From Muscardinus avellanarius (lineage: Eukaryota; Chordata; Mammalia; Rodentia; Gliridae), in contig OY726572.1 in the NCBI GenBank assembly GCA_963383645.1, positions 24,435,292-24,499,291 on the forward strand: a stretch of 64,000 nucleotides of DNA, given 5' to 3'. Position numbers and translations under genes: made by a program. The notes under the pieces are model-generated. The model had not been told where the DNA came from and did not search any database. It saw only the letters and a program-made list of their open reading frames with translations. Every line of letters begins with the position of its first letter. Position 1 is the first letter of the stretch. This document shows, piece by piece, positions 57,311 to 64,000 of the stretch.

Positions 57311-57592
57311 ATATAGTAATCACTGATTTTGCTGAGCCTAAGCCCACTGGCCACTAAGGTCAAAGGTCAGCACTCTGTAGTATCATGAGTTTACAATCAG
57401 CAGAGCAGCAGTGGTATCTGTGGGGCATGAAATCCCAACCAACAGTCTGTGGGCTCTCAACAGAAAACATCATAGTCTCTTGCCCTGCAGAGTTTGGGCC
57501 TGGAGAACATGGAAGCCTGTAGCCAATCAGTGGCTCCTGTTTACCTATACTAAGAACTATATCCAGTCAAAGAGACGCTAGGTGACAAACTC
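57311..57592. other. No recognised gene or repeat
   Basis: Unique-looking. Stops in all frames. Confidence 0.4.
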
Positions 57593-57607
57593 AAAAGTTA
57601 GATTATA

Positions 57608-57820
57608 GCTGGGCGTGGTGGCACATGCTTGTAATACCAGCATTCGGGAAGCTGAGACTGGAGGATCGAGGTTCGCAGACAGCTTCAGCTACTTAGTGAG
57701 GCCCTTTGCAACTTAGTGAGACCCGGTTTCAAAATAAAGAATAAAAAATAGGGCAGGTGGTATAGTTTGGAGGTTGAATGCCCCTGGGTTGCATCCCCAG
57801 ACTCGCAAAAAAAAAAAAAA
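57608..57820 (+). mobile_element. B1-dID SINE with perfect 15-bp target duplication
   Basis: 'gctgggcgtggtggcacatg' to 'cagactcgc'. 'aaaagttagattata' at 57593-57607 is identical to 57821-57835. Confidence 0.95.
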
Positions 57821-58089
57821 AAAAGTTAGATTATATTAGTCAGATTGGTAGAGGAAAATATATACCCCCAGCATAGACCTTATTATAAAGAGATAGCAAA
57901 TACACACAGTACTCACACACAAAGAGGAAAAGATGCCAAGAAATACAAACCTAAGAACTTTGAAAATATGAGAATGAGGAAAATTAGAACATAATAAACT
58001 CCCACAATTCAACAAGAGAGATAACCAATACTTATCTGCAGGAAATATAAGAAGGAGAGAATTTCTAATTCTGATCTTCAATATAATGA

Positions 58090-58279
58090 AAAGCCTCAAA
58101 GAAAGTGTACAGAAATGAAGGAGGAAATTAAAGCCCTAAGAAAGTAAAAAGAGGCTTTGAATGAAATGAAGACATCAATAAATGAATTAAAGACAACAGA
58201 AAGCAACTCTGGTAGGCTAAACCACATAGAAAATGGGGTATCACTCTTGGAAGAGAGCTCATTCAAAACTGAAAACACA
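58090..58279 (+). mobile_element. L1 ORF1 fragment, left of SINE
   Basis: 'aatgaaatgaagacatcaataaatgaatta', 'aggctaaaccacatagaaaatggggtatcactcttggaaga' match the full-length L1 ORF1 coiled-coil region near 9480-9560. Frame broken. Confidence 0.85.
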
Positions 58280-58280
58280 G

Positions 58281-58490
58281 CCAGGCATGATGGCACACAC
58301 TTGTAATCCAGTACTTTGGAGGATAAGATAGGAGGATCACAGGTTTGTGGCTAGCCTCAGCAACTTAGTGAGGCCCTCCACAACTTAATGAGACCCTGTT
58401 TCAAAATAAAGAATAAAAAATAGGCTGAGGATGTAGCTCAGAGGTAGAATGTCCCTGGGTTCAATCCCTGGTACTACAAAAAAAAAACAA
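58281..58490 (+). mobile_element. B1-dID SINE in an L1 ORF1 remnant
   Basis: 'gccaggcatgatggcacac' to 'caatccctggtactac'. Near-matching repeats 'actgaaaacaca' and 'actaaaaacaca' flank it. Confidence 0.9.
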
Positions 58491-59245
58491 ACTAAAAACA
58501 CAATTAACAACCTATAGAAGAACCAAACACCCAAGAAATATAGAACAATGTGAAATGTCTTAACTTACAGATAAAAGGCACTGAATAAAGTCTAGAATTA
58601 CAAACCAAGGATATCATAAACCTCTTGAGAAGTAATGTTTCAGAGAATACAGAAAAAGACTTGGACATCAATGTACATGAAACATTCAGAACACCATTAA
58701 GACAAGATCAAGGCCATGTAATATTCAAGATGACTAACTAGAGACCAAGGAAAGAACCTTAAAAGAAGCAAGAACAAAAGAACTGGTGATCAGGAGAAAA
58801 CAAAAATCATTAAAGATTCCTAAATCCAATGAATGCCAGGAAGGACTGATATGATATATTCCAGACCCTGAAAGAAAATAACTTCCAACCAAGACTGCCC
58901 TTTTTGGAGAAGATGTAATTCAAAATTGATGGATAATTAAAAACATTTCAAGAAAAGCAGAAAAAGAATTCATGACTACCAAGCTAGCACTAGAGAAAAT
59001 CCTTAAAGAAATAAAACCAAAGGAGAAAAAAGGAGCAAATCTCAGAACCAGAGAAGCGGTGAACTCCACCAGGTAGGCAACTAAGCAAAGGAGAAATAAT
59101 ACTACATCAAACAAAAAATAGAACTCAAAATGACAAGAAACAAAAATCATATCTCAATAATAACACTGAATGTCAATGGTCTTAACTCCCCAACTAAAAG
59201 ACATAGACTGGCAATGTGAATTAAAAGACATAATTCAACTATATA
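58491..59245 (+). mobile_element. L1 ORF1 to ORF2 start, decayed
   Basis: 'gaacaccattaagacaagatcaaggcc', 'gaaagaaaataacttccaaccaaga' and 'ggcaactaagcaaaggagaaata' match ORF1. 'aataacactgaatgtcaatggtcttaactccccaactaaaagacata' is the ORF2 start, seen at 10289-10330 in the intact copy. It ends abruptly at 59245. Confidence 0.88.
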
Positions 59246-59248
59246 ATA

Positions 59249-59302
59249 GGGCTGGGGGTGTAGCTCGGAGGTACAATGCCCTTGGGTTTCATCCCCGGTA
59301 CT
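59249..59302 (+). mobile_element. ID-only SINE at an L1 deletion junction
   Basis: 'gggctgggggtgtagctcggaggtac..cccggtactg' is an ID half without the B1 half, with a long (GAAA)n tail. L1 sequence on its left is ORF2 start and on its right ORF2 end. I find no target duplication. Confidence 0.85.
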
Positions 59303-59333
59303 GAAAAAAGAAAGAAAAGAAAAGAGAAGAGAA

Positions 59334-59394
<61 letters not shown>

Positions 59395-59396
59395 AG
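59303..59396. repeat. (GAAA)n microsatellite, ID tail
   Basis: Imperfect start ('aaagaaaagaaaagag') then about 15 pure GAAA units. Confidence 0.95.
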
Positions 59397-59900
59397 TGGC
59401 ACAATTGAATTTAATAAATACTTCACAAAAAAAGAGATACAAATAGCCAATGGATGCATAAAAAATGTTCAGCTTCATTAGCATTAAGGGAGATGAAAAT
59501 CAAAACTTCACTGAGATTCCATCTAACCCCAATCAGGATGGCAATCATCAAGAATTCAAAAAAACAATATAATAAATGCTGGTGAGGATGTGGGAAAATA
59601 GGAACTCTTCTACACTACTTGTGGGATTGCAAACTAGTTCAGCCACTATGGAGATTAGTGTATAGATTCCTTAGAAAACTGGGAATGTATCTGCCATATG
59701 ACCCAGCCATCCCACTCCTGGGTATCTTTCCAAAAGAACTGAAATCAGAGAACTACAATAATACATGCATACCCATGTTCATAGAAGCACAATTCACAAT
59801 AACGACATTATGAAACCAACCTAGGTGTCCATCAATAGATGACTGGATTACAAAATTATAGGAAATACACTCAGTTAATAAAAAATAAATAAAATTATGT
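59397..59900 (+). mobile_element. L1 ORF2 3' end, decayed
   Basis: 'aataaatacttcacaaaaaaagagatacaaatagcc', 'tggtgaggatgtggg', 'ttgtgggattgcaaactagttcagccac' and 'gacccagccatcccactcctgggtat' match 13480-13800 of the full-length L1. The frame 59619-59813 is a remnant of ORF2. Confidence 0.9.
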
Positions 59901-60790
59901 CATTTGAAAGAAAATGAATGAAAGCTATAAGCCTGTGAGGGGATGGATAGAGCATATACAACAATTTTGAAAAGGTCTGTATGTTGTCTTCCTTTGATAT
60001 GCATGTGTACTGGGATAAATATCAGTGTTGTTTACCAGACTTTCTGGTTCTCTATCTTCCTGGCACCCAGTACAATAATGATTTCCTCCTCTCTTCTATG
60101 CTTCATGTCATCAGAAAAATGTGAATGAAGATGACAAGAGCCAGTGCATAATTCTGCACCTTCCCTCATCTCTGCTTTTGGCAGCCAGTGATGCTCCAGG
60201 AGGACAAACCTCCCTCCATCTTGCTCCTTAGTAGGACTCAGGTGAACAGGAGCTCCTGCTAAGCCCAGTGAACAAGTAGCATAATCCAGAAGTGAGCTTT
60301 TGTTTTAAATCACTAGATTTTTGTGGCTCATTTTGCTATAACAGCATAACCTAGCCTAATTTTACTGATACTTAAGGCAGCTCAGGGTGTTTGTGTCTTG
60401 TTAGCAATTTAGGAGTTAGTGCTTCCTGCTTACATTCCACATTGAATGTTAATGAGGTGATGGTGAGATGGTATTTCCTGAGATAGTTCATATTGGCACA
60501 ATATAATGGAACCTCCAAGAAAGCTACCCTACCCTGGAGGATGAGCTGTGCTCCTACAGGCCCGAGGACTAATAATGAGGCCTCTTGGAACGTGGATGAT
60601 ACTAGTGGTAAGCTTCCATGTTGAAAGTTAAAGTATAAGCAAAGATAAACAGTCACCTTCAAAGACAGAAAGGCTTCTGAAACAGATAAAGCTAGTAATA
60701 TTTTTTATTCCATTAAACATATAAGAAAGGTGTGTGAATTGGGAAAGGAGTGTTCAGAAATGGGAATATATACTCAGAAAGGAGTCAGAG
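59901..60790. other. No recognised gene or repeat
   Basis: Unique-looking. Short frames only (for example 59943-60128 plus, 60372-60662 minus). Confidence 0.4.
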
Positions 60791-60794
60791 AAGT

Positions 60795-61400
60795 AAATTC
60801 ATTCCTCAAACGTTCATTAAGCTTCTCTATCATGCTAAGCCCACTGCTGGACACTAAAGATAGAGCAGTGATCATGACAGTAGGTCCCTGCATTCAAGAA
60901 ACATAAAGCCAAAAGGAAAGGAGAAGAGTTAAGCAAGAAATTATAATGAAGCAGGATGCTGACCACAATATAGAAGCACAAATACATAACACTCTGGAAG
61001 TCAGACAGTAATAGGAGTCAGACAGAACAGGAAGGGTCTGTTCAGTGGAGCAAGATATAAAATCTCAGCTATGCCAGGTGAGTAAATTCTGGAGATCTGT
61101 TGCACAATACTGGGTCTATAGTCAACAATACTGAAGTGAACACTTAGAAATCTGTTAAGAAAGTAATCTCTTGTAAAATGTTCTTGCTATAATAAAAGTA
61201 AATAACAATGCAAATATAAAAAAGGAAGGACATTCTAACTGGAGAAACCAGTGTGAACAAAGTTTCTGAGACCAAAGAAGACAAAGGAATTCAGCATGGC
61301 AAGAGAATAGACTGAGGAGAGAGAGGCCACAGAAAAGAAGGCTTCAGATTTCAGGTGACATTTGAGTCTGAGTTATAGGTTTTTGAGTAATAGAGGTGTG
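60795..61400 (-). mobile_element. Ancient mammalian repeat, family unresolved
   Basis: 'ttcattcctcaaacgttcattaagcttctc', 'gatagagcagtgatcatgacagtaggtccctgcattcaag' and later 'gtgacatttgagtctgag' follow the same order as the repeats at 39240 and 49340. Decayed. Confidence 0.45.

Positions 61401-61401
<1 letters not shown>

Positions 61402-61452
<51 letters not shown>
61402..61452. repeat. (TG)n, the (CA)n tail of a SINE
   Basis: About 25 TG units joined to 'ttactggggattaaaccc', the 3' end of a minus-strand SINE. Confidence 0.95.
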
Positions 61453-61454
<2 letters not shown>

Positions 61455-61626
61455 ACTGGGGATTAAACCCAGTGAAGTTTTCTTTTTGTTTGTTTTGCTT
61501 TGAAGCCAAGTCAGGCTAGGTTGCTGAGAATGTCACTAAATTGCCAAGACTGTTCTCAAACCCATGATCTTCTTATCTCAGCTTCCCAAGTACTGGGATT
61601 ACAGGCATGCTACACCATTCCCAGCT
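61453..61626 (-). mobile_element. B1-dID SINE, minus strand, (CA)n tail
   Basis: 'actggggattaaacccagtg' (ID) and 'gggattacaggcatgctacaccattcccagct' (B1). The middle is shortened. Confidence 0.82.
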
Positions 61627-61989
61627 ACAGATGTACTTTTGAGAACAGGTTTCTGGCTGTGGGGAGGAGAGTTCTTCAGAGGTAAGCAGAGAAGAGACTT
61701 AGGAGAGAGATGCTGGTGGCCTGGTCTCAAGGAATAACAGCTAGATAGGAAGAGTGATGTACAGATAGCAGAAACTGGTGACTGACTGGCCAGAGAAAAC
61801 CTCAAGTGTGATTCCTAGTTTCTTTCTTGAGTGAGCAGGTAGATGGTGATGCCAACTGCTGAATAGAGAACCAGAAGGAGGAGCAGGCTTGGAGTCCAGA
61901 GCTCAAGAGACGGATCAGGACCCATGTAAGAAGTGCCCAGATGAGAAGAAACAGAAACAAAACCCAGTTGGCAGGAGTGGCAGCTGTGG

Positions 61990-62330
61990 CATAGCTGCCT
62001 TAACAAAAAATCACAGGCATTGTGGGAGGTATAGACAACAAAAGTTTATTCTCTTATAGTTCTGCAGCCTGGAAGTCTGGGATCAAGGGCCAGTGTGGCT
62101 GAGAACTGGTGGAGACCTGCAGGCATCCAGCCTCTTGCTGCACCCTCACATGTTTGAGGGTAGGAGAGCTTACATTTCTTATAAGACCACAGTCCTATAG
62201 GATTAGAGCCTCAGCTTTATGGTTTTATTTACATTAATTACTTCCTAAAGATCCTATCTCCAGATACAGTCACATTGAGGATTAGGAATTCAACATGTGA
62301 ATATGTCAAGCCTTTAGACCAGGTTCTAAC
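61990..62330 (-). mobile_element. MLT1-type LTR, minus strand
   Basis: 'cagctgccttaacaaaaaatcacag', 'acaaaagtttattctcttatagttctgcagcctgg', 'taagaccacagtcctatagg' and 'cctatctccagatacagtcacattgagg' are reversed MLT1 landmarks in order. Confidence 0.75.
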
Positions 62331-62410
62331 ATATAATGAATAATAAAAAATGATGGCTATTTTTATTTTCACTGGGGAATAAGAATAAGGATAATCAAAA
62401 GACATTTTAT

Positions 62411-62640
62411 GAGCTGGTTCAGTGGCACACAATTGTAATCCTGGCATTTGAGAGGCTGAGACAGGAGACTGCAGATTCATGACCAGCCTCAGCAGCTTGT
62501 TAGCCCCTCTGCAACTTAGTGAGATCCTGTCTCAAAATAAAGAACAAAAAAATAAGGCTGATGGTGTGGCTAGGAGGTAGAATGTCCCTGAATTCAATTT
62601 CAGCACTGAAAAAATAAAGAATAAAAATAAAAACAAATAA
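62411..62640 (+). mobile_element. B1-dID SINE, diverged
   Basis: 'gagctggttcagtggcacaca' (B1) and 'gtgtggctaggaggtagaatgtccctgaattcaa' (ID), with several substitutions in each box. Confidence 0.82.
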
Positions 62641-62725
62641 AAGGCAATTGATATCAATATATGACTTCTGCCATTGCTGACTGAATATTGGGGCAAAATA
62701 GCTAATCAAAACCACTCCTCCCATC

Positions 62726-62902
62726 TGAGCAGCGTAGCGCATGCTTGTAATCCCAGAATTTGGGAGGCTGAGATGGGGGATCACGGTTCACAGCCAGCCT
62801 CAGCTACTTAGTTAGGTCCTTTGCAACTCAGTGAGCCCCTGTTTCAAAATAAAGAATAAAATATAAAGCTAGGGGTGTAGCTCAGAGGTAGAATGCTACC
62901 GG
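62726..62902 (+). mobile_element. B1-dID SINE, 3'-truncated
   Basis: 'tctgagcagcgtagcgcatg' to 'gtgtagctcagaggtagaatgctacc'. The element stops inside the ID half. Confidence 0.85.
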
Positions 62903-62924
62903 AAGGAAAGGAATTCTTTATCAC

Positions 62925-63290
62925 TAAATAATATCAATCCAATTTTCATTGCTACAAAGAAATATCTGAGGCAGGTAACTTGTAAAGAGAAAAGGTTGCT
63001 TAGCTCACAGCTTTGGAGATTCTAAGATTAGGTGGCCTCAGTGGTTTGACTTCTGGTGAAGATGGCAAATGTCAGCACACCATGGCAGGAGTACGCATGT
63101 GTGGAAGAGCTTACATTGCCAAACAGGAAATCAGGGGGGACTCGCAATGGTCCACAATAGTCCAAGGGCCTCCCATAGTGCCCACCTCCCAAAGATTTCA
63201 CCACCTCTCAACAGTTCCACCCTGGGGACCAAGGCATTAGTCACAGTAGACCCTTAGGAGATGCTCAAACCACACCCAAAGCATAGCAAG
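62925..63290 (-). mobile_element. MaLR-type LTR, minus strand
   Basis: 'ttgctacaaagaaatatctgaggcaggtaacttg', 'gcttagctcacagctttggag' and 'accctggggaccaagg' to 'aaagcatagcaag' follow the reversed MaLR order seen at 26242. The frames 63013-63257 lie within it and are not genes. Confidence 0.7.
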
Positions 63291-64000
63291 GAGACAGTGA
63301 CAAATGGAGTTGCCCATGAAATGAAATGGCATCCATGTCTGTCCAAAGGGATCCATTCTCTATCTTGAGCACCATCATGCTCAATCTGGAAAGTACTTTC
63401 CCTGCAAAACACAGCTACAAATAACTCCTAACTGGCATCAGGAACCACTCAGGGATCATGTGTAACTCATATTCTTGACTCTGTGGTCATAGATGTCAAA
63501 ACACCAAATCATACGCTGTAAGTATGAGCAATCTATTGTGCACCGATTAAACTTCACAAAATTTTTAAAGCACCTTCCAGCTATCACTACAGTTTAACAA
63601 GCACTGATCCAGGCCCAGAATACCATAGCTGGGGAGGGGAGTACTAAACCAAGGTACAAGATAAAGTATGCTCAAGTTAGAAAGAGAGGAACAGCATTTT
63701 GAAACACATGTTACAAGAAACAATCCCTCTAGGAGGGTGACTGATCAAGACTGCAGCTCATTAGGCCAGAATGTTTATAGATGCAAAGACTAAACATGAT
63801 TTGCCATCTCTGCCCCCCTGAATGGGACAGAGGTGACCTGGGACACTACATGGCCCTAAAGGGACCCCCTTTCATAGTCTTCACAGTTGCTTGAGCGCAG
63901 CCCATCCCTGTGCTGCTGTCAGAATAACCTTTCTCAGAGAACACTTCCATCGTGAACTCTGAGTCTCTATCTTCTGTGGTCTCTAATGGCTTACAAGGCC
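63291..64000. other. No recognised gene or repeat
   Basis: Unique-looking to the end of the window. No frame or RNA structure supported. Confidence 0.4.

Overview
This is a repeat-rich mammalian nuclear DNA window, very probably from a squirrel-family rodent (Sciuridae). The main evidence is about 25 copies of a short element joining a 7SL/B1-like left half ('ccaggcgtggtggc..taatcccagca..gggaggctgaga') to a tRNA-derived ID right half ('gtgtagctcagaggtagaatgcccctgggttcaatccccagtac'). This matches the B1-dID dimeric SINE type known from sciurids and some other rodents. L1 ends ending in 'caataaaaaa', many old MIR, L2, MER5A and MaLR LTR copies, and the absence of bacterial gene organisation all fit. 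I see no host protein-coding exon, rRNA or functional tRNA gene. The window looks intergenic or deeply intronic.

Layout. 1-4.9 kb: B1-dID SINEs, a MIR, and a possible solo LTR. 4.9-7.0 kb: an ancient L1 interrupted by a MaLR LTR with clear TG/CA ends and a 5-bp target duplication. 7.8-15.2 kb: the main object, a full-length L1 (8044-14340) inserted into the 3' part of an older 5'-truncated L1 (7836-8043 and 14341-15186). Its 17-bp target duplication differs at one base. Around 15.2-21.6 kb there are MaLR/MLT1-like LTRs, one inserted in another, a candidate GC-richer solo LTR and an L1 3' end. 22-34 kb: SINEs all on the minus strand, an old L1 3' end, a MaLR LTR split by a SINE, and a MER5A. 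34-43 kb: MIR/L2 remnants, old L1 pieces, microsatellites and a perfect 19-bp hairpin. 43-64 kb: several old L1 pieces with a dense run of plus-strand B1-dID SINEs, and MLT1/MaLR LTRs at the right end.

The full-length L1 has a GC-rich 5' UTR with a YY1-like start, an intact 304-codon ORF1 and an ORF2 with two frameshifts and one premature stop. The ORF2 endonuclease has Lys where the catalytic Glu43 belongs, and the C-terminal Cys/His motif has lost its His. The element is therefore predicted not to move by its own ORF2 protein. SINEs in this genome would have been mobilised in trans by active relatives of this L1.

I found no evidence for a new molecular system. The most informative observations are structural: nested insertions that date each other, an ID element exactly at the junction of an L1 internal deletion, repeated (CA)n/(GAA)n/(GAAA)n tails on SINEs, and the hairpin.
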